Shown here: positions 25,550-34,393 of the stretch, in pieces
How the letters are laid out: the number at the start of each line of letters is the position of its first letter
How positions within the stretch are numbered: position 1 is the first letter of the stretch
Source: Alistipes_A hominis
Lineage (GTDB): Bacteria > Bacteroidota > Bacteroidia > Bacteroidales > Rikenellaceae
Assembly: GCF_014288115.1 (NCBI RefSeq)
Contig: NZ_JACOOK010000002.1
Coordinates: 310,001 to 374,000 of the forward strand
Reading direction: 5' to 3'
DNA length: 64,000 bases
Notes under the pieces: model-generated
Seen by the model: only the letters and a program-made list of their open reading frames with translations
The model's database searches: none
What the model was told of the DNA's origin: nothing
Program-made: the position numbers and the translations under genes

Positions 25550-28132
25550 TTATCCGCATTTGGAGTAACCGCAGCTCATGCAAACCGGACAGCTGTTCTG
25601 ATAAACCAAGGTTTCCTGTCCGCAGTTCGGACACTTCTCTTTGGCTTTGGTTCCATTGGCAATGTATTGTTTCAGCGCACGTGCCACGCCGTTTTTCCAC
25701 GTATTGATGCTCTCGCTGTTCAGGTGCAGCGATTCGATCAAAGTCACCACGTCCAGAATCGGCATACCGTTGCGCAGCACGCCCGAAATCAGTTTCGCGT
25801 AGTTCCAGAACTCTTCGTCGAACAGGCGCGAGATGCCGCCGATCGTGTTCGTGTACCCGTATTTGTCCTTGTACTGGAAGTCGTAGCGTTTGTTGCCTTC
25901 GGCGTCCTTGACCTTGATGATCACGCCTTTTTTGATTTTCTGCGGGATGAACATCGCATCCTCCTCGATCTTTCCGGTGAAAATCTCGTAGGGACGGTCG
26001 TTGTAAATGCCGACGAACGAGATCCAGTCCTCCTCGCCGTTCTTGAAGCGAACGATGTCGGCGGACAATTCGAGCGGGCGTTTGAGCGGCGGCCGGTATC
26101 CGTCCGGATTGACCGGAGCTTCCTCCGTCTTGGCTCCCTTTTTCTTCTTCTTGTCGACCAGCACGCCGGCGCGCGATCCGTCGCGGTAAACGGTGACGCC
26201 CTTGCAGCCGTACTCCCAGGCCGTCAGGTATACTTTGGCGACCAGTTCTTTGGTCACTTCGTTCGGCAGGTTGACCGTTACCGAGATCGAGTGGTCGACC
26301 CATTTCTGAATGGCGCCCTGCATCTTGACCTTGCTGACCCAGTCGATGTCGTTCGCCGTCGCTTTGTAATAGGGCGACAGGGCCACCAGTTTGTCGATTT
26401 CGGTCATCGGCATGTTTTTGACCTCTTCGATGTCGTATCCGTTCACTTCGAGCCAGACGAGGAATTTGTGGTGGAATACGTTGTATTCTTCCCAGGAATC
26501 CCCTACTTCGTCCACGAAAGTCACTTTGACATCCTTGTCGCCCGGATTCACTTTGCGCCGGCGCGTATAGACCGGACGGAATACCGGTTCGATGCCCGAG
26601 GTGGTCTGCGACATCAGACTGGTCGTTCCGGTCGGGGCGATCGTCAGCATCGCAATGTTGCGGCGGCCGTGTTTCACCATTTCTTCGTAAAGGGCCGGGT
26701 CCGCCTCTTTGATGCGTTCGATCATCGGGTTGCCCTCTTCGCGCCCGGCGTCGTATATCGGGAATTTACCGCGCTCCTGCGCCATCTTGACCGATGTGCG
26801 GTAGGCTTCCACTGCCAGCGTTTTTTGTATTTCGACGGCGAAATCAGTCGCTTCGTCGGTTCCGTAGCGCAGGCCCAAGGCTGCCAGCATATCGCCTTCG
26901 GCCGTGATGCCCAGGCCCGTACGGCGTCCTTGAAGCGCTTTTTCGCGGATTTTCTCCCACAGTTTCACTTCCACCTGGCGGATGTCCTCGTCTTCGGGAT
27001 CTTTCGAGATTTTTTCGAGGATCGCTTCGACCTTTTCGAGTTCGAGGTCGATGATATCGTCCATCATCCGCATGGCTGCGGCGACGTGCCGCCTGAATTT
27101 ATCGAAGTTGAACGAAGCCTCCTTCGTGAACGGCTTGTCGACGTAGCTGTACAGGTTGATCGCCAGCAGGCGGCAACTGTCGTACGGGCACAGCGGAATT
27201 TCGCCGCACGGATTCGTCGAAACGGTGCGGAATCCGAGGTCGGCGTAGCAGTCCGGCACCGATTCGCGCAGGATGGTGTCCCAAAACAGCACGCCCGGTT
27301 CGGCGGACTTCCATGCGTTGAAGACGATTTTGTTCCACAATGCGCGCGCGTCGATGTCTTTCTCGTACATCGGCTTGTCGGAATCGATCGGGAACTGTTG
27401 GTGGTATTTTTTGCCGTCGATTACGGCGTGCATGAATTCGTCGTCGATCTTGATCGAAACGTTCGCTCCGGTTACTTTGCCGGTTTCGACTTTGGCGTCG
27501 ATGAAGTTTTCTGCGTCCGGGTGTTTTACCGACAGCGACAACATCAGCGCGCCGCGCCGTCCGTCCTGCGCCACTTCGCGCGTCGAGTTCGAATATCGCT
27601 CCATGAACGGCACGATCCCCGTCGAGGTCAGCGCGCTGTTCAGCACCGGGCTGCCGGTGGGCCGGATGTGCGACAGGTCGTGCCCGACGCCTCCGCGGCG
27701 TTTCATCAGCTGCACCTGTTCTTCGTCGATGCGGATGATGCCGCCGTACGAGTCGGCCGGATGGCGGTGTCCGATCACAAAACAGTTCGACAGCGACGCG
27801 ATCTGCAGGTTGTTGCCGATGCCGGTCATCGGCCCCCCCTGCGGAATCAGGTAGCGGAACTCTTTCAGCAGGTCGTACACCTGTGCGGCGGTCATCGGAT
27901 TCGGATAGCGCCGTTCGATCCGTTCGATTTCGTCGGCGATCCGGCGGTGCATCTGCTCCGGAGACTCTTCGTAAAGATTTCCCATCGAATCTTTCAGCGC
28001 ATACTTGCTCACCCATACCGTTGCGGCCAGGTCGTCGCCCTTGAAATATCGTTTGGCGACCTCTACGGCGTCGGCATAGTTGTACGTCTTCATTGCGTCG
28101 GTCTTGCTGTTGTTTTGTGTTTTCTCAGACAT
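25550..28132 (-). CDS. nrdJ: Class II adenosylcobalamin-dependent ribonucleotide reductase
   Basis: An 860-residue class II RNR that makes deoxyribonucleotides with a B12 radical and needs no oxygen. The substrate-side cysteines appear in SLSNCFVIG and the finger-loop NPCGEIPL. The barrel motif APTGTTSLMSQTTSGIEP is intact. The C-terminus carries a four-cysteine zinc-ribbon-like tail (CPNCGQ...CPVCMSCGYSKCG) that includes the redox pair used for re-reduction. The N-terminal ATP-cone seems short or absent. The start is the ATG at 28132 (MSEKTQ); an upstream in-frame TTG is less likely. No cobalamin riboswitch is visible upstream. Confidence 0.95.
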   Translation of the reverse strand: MSEKTQNNSKTDAMKTYNYADAVEVAKRYFKGDDLAATVWVSKYALKDSMGNLYEESPEQMHRRIADEIERIERRYPNPMTAAQVYDLLKEFRYLIPQGGPMTGIGNNLQIASLSNCFVIGHRHPADSYGGIIRIDEEQVQLMKRRGGVGHDLSHIRPTGSPVLNSALTSTGIVPFMERYSNSTREVAQDGRRGALMLSLSVKHPDAENFIDAKVETGKVTGANVSIKIDDEFMHAVIDGKKYHQQFPIDSDKPMYEKDIDARALWNKIVFNAWKSAEPGVLFWDTILRESVPDCYADLGFRTVSTNPCGEIPLCPYDSCRLLAINLYSYVDKPFTKEASFNFDKFRRHVAAAMRMMDDIIDLELEKVEAILEKISKDPEDEDIRQVEVKLWEKIREKALQGRRTGLGITAEGDMLAALGLRYGTDEATDFAVEIQKTLAVEAYRTSVKMAQERGKFPIYDAGREEGNPMIERIKEADPALYEEMVKHGRRNIAMLTIAPTGTTSLMSQTTSGIEPVFRPVYTRRRKVNPGDKDVKVTFVDEVGDSWEEYNVFHHKFLVWLEVNGYDIEEVKNMPMTEIDKLVALSPYYKATANDIDWVSKVKMQGAIQKWVDHSISVTVNLPNEVTKELVAKVYLTAWEYGCKGVTVYRDGSRAGVLVDKKKKKGAKTEEAPVNPDGYRPPLKRPLELSADIVRFKNGEEDWISFVGIYNDRPYEIFTGKIEEDAMFIPQKIKKGVIIKVKDAEGNKRYDFQYKDKYGYTNTIGGISRLFDEEFWNYAKLISGVLRNGMPILDVVTLIESLHLNSESINTWKNGVARALKQYIANGTKAKEKCPNCGQETLVYQNSCPVCMSCGYSKCG

Positions 28133-28261
28133 GATCAATAACTCGGTTAACCGTCCCGTGTTCGTCAGGGTTCGGCGTTACAAGATTACGAACTCTTTGT
28201 TTTTTCCGGAAGCGCCGGTGGCGAATCTTATCAATATTTTATCAACACTTTCCGGAATGCC

Positions 28262-28618
28262 CTATTTCTCAAGGCTTACCGAAACGCGTTCGATTTTTCC
28301 GCCCAGCGGCGGCGCCATTTTCGAGACTTTGACCCGCACCCGTCGTGTCGGCGGGAATCTGCGGTAGATCGCGTCGATGATGCGCCGGGCGACGTGTTCG
28401 AGGATGTGCGATTTGACGGCCATCTGTTCGCGGACGGTTTCGTAGACGTGCAGGTAGTTGATCGTGTCGGCCACGTCGTCGCTTTCGGCGGCCAGCGACA
28501 GGTCGGCTTCGATCGTAACGTTCACCAGGAAACGGTTTCCCACTACTTGTTCGAGCGGGTAGCAGCCGTGAAATGCCTGGAATTCCATGTTTTCCAGTTC
28601 GATAACAGTCAATGACAT
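28262..28618 (-). CDS. folB: Dihydroneopterin aldolase FolB
   Basis: A 118-residue enzyme of the T-fold that splits dihydroneopterin into hydroxymethyl-dihydropterin and glycolaldehyde in folate synthesis. Family features: ELENMEFQAFHGCYPLEQ near the N-terminus (with the conserved Gly and Glu), YLHVYETVRE with the Tyr of the active site, HILEHVARRI, and the lysine in KVSKMAPPL. The start is the ATG at 28618. It lies upstream of nrdJ, 129 bases away, on the same strand. Confidence 0.92.
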   Translation of the reverse strand: MSLTVIELENMEFQAFHGCYPLEQVVGNRFLVNVTIEADLSLAAESDDVADTINYLHVYETVREQMAVKSHILEHVARRIIDAIYRRFPPTRRVRVKVSKMAPPLGGKIERVSVSLEK

Positions 28619-28820
28619 TGCGTTTCGGTTTTTATGCATACAAAGGAATGTATAATTGTCCGGTCTTTCCGGTTTCGGCGTGTGAACTTATTGACATTTT
28701 ATCGGCAGCGGACTCCCGGAAAGAGCCGGATATCGTTGCCGATACAATATTTTATTCAGATTCTCAGGTCAATTCGATTTTTTTAGTATAACTTAGTACC
28801 GGCAAACAAAGCTACGAGTG

Positions 28821-30350
28821 ATGAGTCGGATGCGGTTCTTTAAAAAAAACAGGCGTTCGTCCGGTGCTTCCGGATCGCAGAGCGTTTCGCAGATGCAGCA
28901 GGACAATATGCTCAGTACATTGTCCGTGGGACTTTTGGCCGTCGACGCATCCGGAAAAATACGAAGGATCAATACCCAGGCGCTGAGTGATTTGAAGTTG
29001 GACCGATACGAGGTGTCCGGTCGGGAGATGCAGGAGTTCTTCGGAATTTTCCACGACGGGCGCAATATTCTTTCCGAGTTGATGGAGCGTATTGTCAGCG
29101 GAGAGCAATCCATTGAGTTGCCTGTGAATACATACGTTCGTAAGTTGGGGTCGGAAGATAAATTCTATGTCAAAGGTCAATTCATCGGAGAATATGACGG
29201 CAGACGACTAATCCGGATATTTTTCCTGTTCCGGAATATCGAGGAAGAACTGACCCGGGAATACGTTCTGGAAATGGCGTTGACCGATGCGAAGATTTTT
29301 CCCTGGTTTTTCGATATCGAACAAAACAAAATGATCATCGACGCCCGCTGGTTCACTCATCTGGGTATTCCGGTGGGAGACTGTACGCTGACGGCCGACG
29401 AATTTGCCGCCAGGGTGCATCCCGAGGAACGGGACGGCCTGATCGAAGCGCTGATGTCCCAGATAGCCGGGAAATTGAATACGGATCTTTTCACCTACCG
29501 TTTGCAGCGCGCCGACGGAACCTGGGAATGGTTCCAGGAGAAATCCGTTTACCTGGGTCGGACGGAGGGCGCTCCGTACCGGATCGTGGGAGTTTGTCAG
29601 AGCATCCAGAATCATAAGATCGTCGAGCAGAACCTGATTGCCGCGCGCGATCGGGCGCAGGAGAGCGACCGGCTCAAGTCGGCGTTTCTGACCAATATAA
29701 GCCATGAGATCCGTACTCCGCTGAACGCCATCGTCGGTTTTTCAAATCTGTTGACACACGGAGATATTGCTATCGACAGTTCCGAGGGGCAGGAATTCGT
29801 CAGTCTGATCAATACCAACAGCAACCAGTTGCTGGCTTTGATTTCGGACGTGCTCGATCTGTCGAAAATCGAGTCCGGGACGATGGAATACAATTTCGCC
29901 GAATGCGGGCTCGGCCGGTTGTTGTCCGATATTTATCACAATTATTTGCTGGATATGCGTCCGGACGTACGGTTCGATCTGATGCTTCCGGATGAGGATA
30001 TGAAAATTACGACCGACGCCGTGCGGTTGCGGCAGGTGCTCGACCACTTGCTGTCGAATGCGGCGAAATTCACCTTTGCCGGGCACATCGGCCTCGGTTA
30101 TGCGATCGCTGCGGACGTACGTACCGTGGAGCTGTTCGTCGAAGATACCGGTTGCGGAATTCCTGAAGATAAGCAGCGAGACATTTTCAAACGCTTTTTC
30201 AAAGTGGACAGCTTCGTGCAGGGTGCCGGGCTGGGCCTGCCGATTTGCAGGACGATCACCGAGCGGCTCGGCGGAACGGTGTCGTTCGTATCCCGGTTCG
30301 GGGAGGGTTCCCGCTTTGCGGTGACGCTGCCGCTGGACGGCGAATCGTGA
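28821..30350 (+). CDS. Soluble PAS-PAS sensor histidine kinase
   Basis: A 509-residue histidine kinase without any membrane segment or signal peptide. Residues ~28-140 and ~150-265 look like two PAS/PAC domains (the second ends VGVCQSIQNHKIVEQ). The dimerisation helix carries the phospho-acceptor His295 in SHEIRTPLNAIVGFS. The ATPase domain has the N box (LLSNAAKFT), G1 box (DTGCGIPED) and G2 box (GAGLGLPICRTI). No response regulator is beside it, nor is a receiver domain fused, so its partner must be elsewhere. The ligand is unknown. A GTG three bases upstream is an alternative start. Confidence 0.9.
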   Translation: MSRMRFFKKNRRSSGASGSQSVSQMQQDNMLSTLSVGLLAVDASGKIRRINTQALSDLKLDRYEVSGREMQEFFGIFHDGRNILSELMERIVSGEQSIELPVNTYVRKLGSEDKFYVKGQFIGEYDGRRLIRIFFLFRNIEEELTREYVLEMALTDAKIFPWFFDIEQNKMIIDARWFTHLGIPVGDCTLTADEFAARVHPEERDGLIEALMSQIAGKLNTDLFTYRLQRADGTWEWFQEKSVYLGRTEGAPYRIVGVCQSIQNHKIVEQNLIAARDRAQESDRLKSAFLTNISHEIRTPLNAIVGFSNLLTHGDIAIDSSEGQEFVSLINTNSNQLLALISDVLDLSKIESGTMEYNFAECGLGRLLSDIYHNYLLDMRPDVRFDLMLPDEDMKITTDAVRLRQVLDHLLSNAAKFTFAGHIGLGYAIAADVRTVELFVEDTGCGIPEDKQRDIFKRFFKVDSFVQGAGLGLPICRTITERLGGTVSFVSRFGEGSRFAVTLPLDGES

Positions 30351-30481
30351 TTTCCGACCGGAGATCGGGATTCGTTCATCGCTATTTGCCGACAAGTAAA
30401 CAGTTTAATAATGAGGACTTTGTAATCAAATGAAGAGGGGCGCGGGAATAGTTCGACCGTAACGATATTGTGATTTGCTTC

Positions 30482-31012
30482 TTACCGTTCCCGGATGTCC
30501 GTCAACCGGGCGATCTCTTTTTCATAAAGATTCCAGAGTTGCGTATTTCCGATCGGATTTCCTACGATCAGCGGATGATTGCCGCTGTCCAGTAAAAACG
30601 TTTGGAGTACCGGAGTACTGATCCGGTTGTTCGTACGAAACAGGCCGGCCGTATCGTACACTACCGGGAACCGCCAGTTTATGCTTTGCAGTCTGTATCG
30701 TGTCGACGGGATGTCTTGTGTTTCGCATACCAATACGACCGGAATCCGGAAGTGCTTATGGACTACCGACCATAATTTCAGATCGCTGAATTTGCAACTG
30801 ATGCATCCCGAAGAGTCGACGTAATGGATTAGTTTCGGTTTTGTTCCGAACAGGAGGGAATCGGCCGCCCGATCCGGTGAATACGTATGGTCGAAACGAA
30901 CCGGGCGGGACAGAAATTCTACGATGTACTTATCCTTTTCGGCGATCCGCCTTTGGCAACCGGTCGGCGCCGTCAACACGATCGCCCACAACAAAAGGTG
31001 CGAAATTTTCAT
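30482..31012 (-). CDS. Thioredoxin-like lipoprotein of the NVEALA/propeller module
   Basis: A 176-residue predicted lipoprotein: MKISHLLLWAIVLTAPTGC ends in a lipobox-like LTAPTGC, with Cys19 as the lipid anchor. After ~60 residues comes IHYVDSSGCISCKFSDLKLW, a CxxC in the position of a thioredoxin-fold active site, followed by IPVVLVCET and FPVVYDT, which fit the fold's central strands. It is the last gene of module 1, 8 bases after propeller 1. Proteins like this often sit with NVEALA peptides and beta-propellers in Bacteroidales; the function is unknown. I infer a role in disulfide handling of the four-cysteine peptides. Confidence 0.7.
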   Translation of the reverse strand: MKISHLLLWAIVLTAPTGCQRRIAEKDKYIVEFLSRPVRFDHTYSPDRAADSLLFGTKPKLIHYVDSSGCISCKFSDLKLWSVVHKHFRIPVVLVCETQDIPSTRYRLQSINWRFPVVYDTAGLFRTNNRISTPVLQTFLLDSGNHPLIVGNPIGNTQLWNLYEKEIARLTDIRER

Positions 31013-31020
31013 ACGTCGGC

Positions 31021-32214
31021 TCAGAACGGTTTGAATCTGTAATAGATAATCACAGGGTTGGCATCGGGTTCCATTCCGTTGATCATATCGAGGTATTTGC
31101 CGGAGAATTTGTAATAGTCGCTCAGGTTTTGCATTGTGATCGCATTGTGCGGCTGATAAAACCATTCTCCTTGTTGGGCCATGGCGGACTGCGTTAAAAA
31201 TTTCAGCGTACTGTTACCCTCTATTTTCATCGGGTTGTATAAATATGATTTTCCGCTTTGCGGTGAATAGAGGTAACGAAGGCTTTCTCTGGAATTGAAC
31301 GTAATTGAGATCGGGGTTCCGTTATCGAATATTTCAAAAGGAAGGAGATAACCCTTTTCTTCCCAGGAATCGTAACGGTGGGACGGGTTATTTTCGTCCG
31401 ATTCGATTTCGTTTCGTTGTCGTTCCGATAATCCTTTGATATGTTTGCCTTCCATCTCCAATATGTAGGATGGCTTTATGGTTCCGTCGGCCGATATGTT
31501 ATAGACAGTATCGCCGAATATGGGCAAAAAAGAGATACTACCGTCTGCATGTGAAGAGGTTGCATGAGTACCTAAGATATTGTGTTCAGGAGTCCGGTTT
31601 TTGATATAACCTCCCGTCGTTTTTCCCGTCATGTCGATAATATGCAGATCAAACTCTTTAAGTAGACCGGGAGGTTCTTGCTCCTTGTTTACATAATTGT
31701 AATGGATTAGTTTTTGGTCGCGGAACGCAATGACGATTCGGGGACGGAAATCGGTATGCACGATTTTTTCCAACTTCAGGTTTTCATCATAAATGAGTAT
31801 TTTATTCGAAAATCCATCGACGGCCAGAACCTTATTGGTGTAAGGATCCGTACGCATCCAGTCCAGCATGATATACTCATTTGGTCCTCTTCCTTGGGCT
31901 GAAATTTTTCTGAGAAATTTTCCATTTTTGTCGAAAGACAGAATAGTCGTTCCTTTAAAATCGAGGATATAAAATTTGTCATTCAAGATTTCCAACCCTC
32001 GCATGTCTGCAAACAGGGATTCGGGGGTCGTTTCCAATTGAATATACCCGACCGAATCTATCAGGTTTTCAATGGATAAGTCCGGGTCGATATCGTGTAC
32101 ATGCAATATCGTGATTGAGTCCGATGTCGCCACTTTATATTTGGAGTTATTGGTATTGCAGGAAAATAATCCTGCAATACCAATAACAGGTAGAATTGAT
32201 TTCCAAAGTTTCAT
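31021..32214 (-). CDS. 6-bladed beta-propeller lipoprotein 1
   Basis: A 397-residue lipoprotein (signal ends AGLFSC, Cys19) of the 6-bladed beta-propeller family (former DUF5128). Typical features are VGYIQLETTPESLF at the start of the propeller, FYILDFKGTTILSFDKNG, and the family hallmark GRGPNEY. The blades are likely to bind a peptide or protein at the cell surface or in the periplasm; no ligand is known. The gene lies between the NVEALA 1 gene (22 bases upstream) and the thioredoxin-like gene (8 bases downstream), one transcription unit. Its base composition is clearly more AT-rich than the housekeeping genes around it. Confidence 0.85.
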   Translation of the reverse strand: MKLWKSILPVIGIAGLFSCNTNNSKYKVATSDSITILHVHDIDPDLSIENLIDSVGYIQLETTPESLFADMRGLEILNDKFYILDFKGTTILSFDKNGKFLRKISAQGRGPNEYIMLDWMRTDPYTNKVLAVDGFSNKILIYDENLKLEKIVHTDFRPRIVIAFRDQKLIHYNYVNKEQEPPGLLKEFDLHIIDMTGKTTGGYIKNRTPEHNILGTHATSSHADGSISFLPIFGDTVYNISADGTIKPSYILEMEGKHIKGLSERQRNEIESDENNPSHRYDSWEEKGYLLPFEIFDNGTPISITFNSRESLRYLYSPQSGKSYLYNPMKIEGNSTLKFLTQSAMAQQGEWFYQPHNAITMQNLSDYYKFSGKYLDMINGMEPDANPVIIYYRFKPF

Positions 32215-32236
32215 TTATGGTATGATGTTTTGCCAA

Positions 32237-32533
32237 TTATATTGAACAGTCGGGGCATCCTGAGTGTTGTGATCCTGAAATACAGGTATCTTTTGTCCCT
32301 GGAATATAGGTTCCTTCTTGCGTGGGATTTTGTTTATTTGCAACATAGACTGAACAATTTATTGTGGGAGGAACCCAATCAAACTTATTTGTCGACTGTT
32401 CAGGGTCGGCCAATGCTTCAATGTTGGAAAACAGTAAATCGGTTTCAGATTTGTGAAATTTTTGGATATAAGCTGAAACCGCTAAAGCTCCGGCGATCCC
32501 GACACAAAACAATTTAATAGTTCTTTTTTTCAT
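32237..32533 (-). CDS. NVEALA family peptide precursor 1
   Basis: A 98-residue precursor. Residues 1-25 (MKKRTIKLFCVGIAGALAVSAY) form a hydrophobic leader. LLFSNIEALAD carries the NVEALA-type motif (here NIEALA) near residue 40. The remaining ~55 residues are variable, Pro/Thr/Asn-rich and contain four cysteines (INC, DTC, SGC, PDC), enough for two disulfides. The layout looks like an exported peptide cut after the motif. No function has been established for the family as far as I know. It is the first gene of module 1 and is AT-rich. Confidence 0.8.
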   Translation of the reverse strand: MKKRTIKLFCVGIAGALAVSAYIQKFHKSETDLLFSNIEALADPEQSTNKFDWVPPTINCSVYVANKQNPTQEGTYIPGTKDTCISGSQHSGCPDCSI

Positions 32534-32768
32534 GATTATGTTAGTTTGTTAAATAAGGTTATTGTCTAAATTTTTGATTCCGATATAAAATATATCAATA
32601 AATATAAGAAGAATATATCAGCGTTATTTGTTTATTCAGGTCTAAATATAGTATAGAAAGGCTAATGGATTATAAAAAAACACTCCGAACGATCTCGGAG
32701 TGTTTTTTATAACTAGCCTAAAGACTGCCCTCGCGCCGGGCGGGCGGTCGCGCGGCGACGCCGCGCGA
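32534..32768. other. Leader of module 1 and duplicated flank
   Basis: From right to left on the - strand this non-coding stretch holds the GC-rich post-clpB segment copy (32733-32756), a bidirectional terminator (32674-32708), a shared element reading ATTTAGACCTGAATA (about 32636-32652), and an AT-rich leader before NVEALA 1. The AGACCT element recurs upstream of NVEALA 2, so it probably belongs to the module promoter. Confidence 0.55.
32674..32708. terminator. Bidirectional terminator, copy A
   Basis: CACTCCGA at 32681-32688 pairs with TCGGAGTG at 32695-32702, with seven A before and six T after. It is the duplicate of the terminator at 34702-34737 that serves clpB. Confidence 0.88.
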
Positions 32769-32857
32769 TCAGTTTTTGAAAACCAATCCCTCCTTGCCGT
32801 CGGCGTCGACGGTGATCGTGCTGTTGCGGCCACCTTGCCGGCCGAGATCTCTTTTCG
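32769..32857 (-). pseudogene. clpB 3'-end remnant
   Basis: The - strand reads NSTITVDADGKEGLVFKN then a stop, against NSTITVDADAKGLVFKN at the true ClpB end. Upstream of it, compensating indels break the frame (GRQGG in place of AGQVD). It is not expressed as protein: no start, and about 29 codons long. It marks the boundary between module 1 and module 2. Confidence 0.85.
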
Positions 32858-32885
32858 GGGATTTATAAGGTTGATTTGTTTATTA

Positions 32886-33998
32886 TTAATTGTTTTTCAG
32901 CCGGAAAAACAGGACCCAATTATTGTCGTTATCATTAATCGACGCACTTGCGACGGTTTCGATGAAAGGGTATTGTCCGGTATATTTTTTCACAGCCGGG
33001 ACCAAAGCCTGGATTTGGTTGATGGAAACGATCGAGAAATATTCATTGTCGTCGTTTATTGCCAAAGGAGCTTGCCAAAAGAAAAGACTGTAAGGAAATT
33101 TCAACTCGTTGAATACATAATAGACTTGTGCATTTTTGTTGTAATAGACAGGATAGCGCGCATCGAATGTTATCCAATTTCGTGTTTCGGTAAAGTTTTC
33201 AATTTGTTGAACGCTCTTGTCTTTTGCTATTTTTTGCATGAATGAAGCCGGATCGGATACTTCGAGTAGGTCGTCGGGCATATTTTTCACCCCGAAGTCA
33301 TAACGGTATTTGATTTTTAGCTCGTTGTTTTTCAATGAGTAAACATTGTAGTCGAAAAAATTGAGAATGAATGTTTCGTCATTATAGGAGAGGATGGATC
33401 TGTTATTGCAAAATGCGCTCGGGAGGTTGATTATTTTTGATTCGACGGGTAGGTATTCGCCGGTTTTTTCTCCCTTGTCGTTGAATGTGTGGACATGGTA
33501 TTTGTCCGCGACGGATGAATAAACGATGTAGCCGCCTGCCGGATTAACCGCGATTTGATCTCCCTGGCAAATGGGTATTGTTTTTACATAGTTTCCCTGA
33601 AAGTCGTAAAATTGTAATTGCGATTTGTTGTTGTCGAAAACAATAAGCGTATTGTCCTGTACGATAAAATCGTCTGCCGTGATATATTCCTGGCCTGAAC
33701 GTCCCTGTCGGTTGATTTTCTGTCGGAATTTGCCGGTTGTATCGAAACAAAAAACGGTGTTTTGCATTTTGTCCAGAATGAAAATCGACCGGCCTTTTAC
33801 GATTACCCGGTCGTACTGCCCGACGATGCAACTGTCGTTCGTTTCCAAAGGAACCAAACGGATATCGTCTACGATGTTTTCCAGTTGTTCATTGCCGTAG
33901 CTGCGCGACAGGTCGATCCGGATCGAATCGGGATTTTGATCTTCCCGGGAACAGGAATACGATACAAGCAATAGAAAAAAGAGGAAATAATATCTCAT
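32886..33998 (-). CDS. 6-bladed beta-propeller lipoprotein 2
   Basis: A 370-residue lipoprotein with signal MRYYFLFFLLLVSYSC (lipobox VSYSC, Cys16). Propeller features: IVDDIRLVPLETNDSC, SIFILDKMQNTVFCFDTTG, and GRSGQEY in the place of the GRGPNEY hallmark. It belongs to the same family as propeller 1, but the two sequences share little beyond the framework. AT-rich. It follows the NVEALA 2 gene by 56 bases and is followed directly by the clpB-end remnant, so module 2 lacks the thioredoxin-like third gene. Confidence 0.84.
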   Translation of the reverse strand: MRYYFLFFLLLVSYSCSREDQNPDSIRIDLSRSYGNEQLENIVDDIRLVPLETNDSCIVGQYDRVIVKGRSIFILDKMQNTVFCFDTTGKFRQKINRQGRSGQEYITADDFIVQDNTLIVFDNNKSQLQFYDFQGNYVKTIPICQGDQIAVNPAGGYIVYSSVADKYHVHTFNDKGEKTGEYLPVESKIINLPSAFCNNRSILSYNDETFILNFFDYNVYSLKNNELKIKYRYDFGVKNMPDDLLEVSDPASFMQKIAKDKSVQQIENFTETRNWITFDARYPVYYNKNAQVYYVFNELKFPYSLFFWQAPLAINDDNEYFSIVSINQIQALVPAVKKYTGQYPFIETVASASINDNDNNWVLFFRLKNN

Positions 33999-34054
33999 AA
34001 ATATTAAATTTGGAGAACAGCCTGGGAAAAACTCCCAGACTGTTCTTGTTAAAT

Positions 34055-34393
34055 CTAATCACAGGACTTTACTACGCCGTTCAGGCTTGGGTAACATTTA
34101 TTTCCTGAGGATGATTTACAATAAGTAGTATATACATGACACGTAACTTCACGTTCATATTTTATCGTTCCGTCCGGATTGTATTCTATTTTTGTTTCAT
34201 TATGGCTTTTATGGTCGGTTTTATTTTTGTAGTCCGGAATATATTCTTGTGTTGTTTCTTCACCTCTTGCCAGCGCTTCTACGTTAGCCGTCAATAAGTC
34301 ATCGGAAACATAAGCTCTGTTTTTCATATAAGCTGTTACAGCAAAAATAAATACGGCTGTTACGCCCATGGCTAAAGTGTGTTTTTTCATCAT
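34055..34393 (-). CDS. NVEALA family peptide precursor 2
   Basis: A 112-residue precursor with hydrophobic leader (MMKKHTLAMGVTAVFIFAVTAY), then LLTANVEALARGEE with the exact NVEALA motif near residue 38. The C-terminal ~70 residues are hydrophilic (Lys, Asn, Thr, Glu) and have four cysteines (VTC, TYC, NKC, KSC). Apart from leader and motif it does not resemble precursor 1, as expected for a family with a constant leader and a variable core. The second Met (34390) may be the real start. Confidence 0.82.
   Translation of the reverse strand: MMKKHTLAMGVTAVFIFAVTAYMKNRAYVSDDLLTANVEALARGEETTQEYIPDYKNKTDHKSHNETKIEYNPDGTIKYEREVTCHVYTTYCKSSSGNKCYPSLNGVVKSCD

Larger units (their letters stand above)
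32674..32857. repeat. Duplicated clpB-end segment, copy A (remnant)
   Basis: This is homologous to 34702-34885. Identical blocks of 24, 23 and 31 bases occur at 32733-32756, 32767-32789 and 32799-32829, in the same order as at 34764-34787, 34798-34820 and 34827-34857. By eye it is 85-90% identical over about 125 bases. The similarity runs from the terminator through the clpB stop into the last ~30 codons and then ends abruptly. Confidence 0.88.

Noticed and set aside
25667..28141. An 824-codon open frame antisense to nrdJ
   Set aside because: Reverse-strand shadow of nrdJ; no family signature.
28133..28261. Cobalamin riboswitch before the B12-dependent nrdJ
   Set aside because: Only 129 bases and I see no GCCACTG-type B12 box.
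32642..32833. A 63-codon frame over the clpB remnant
   Set aside because: It reads the clpB tail copy in a wrong frame; the region is better explained as a decayed duplicate.
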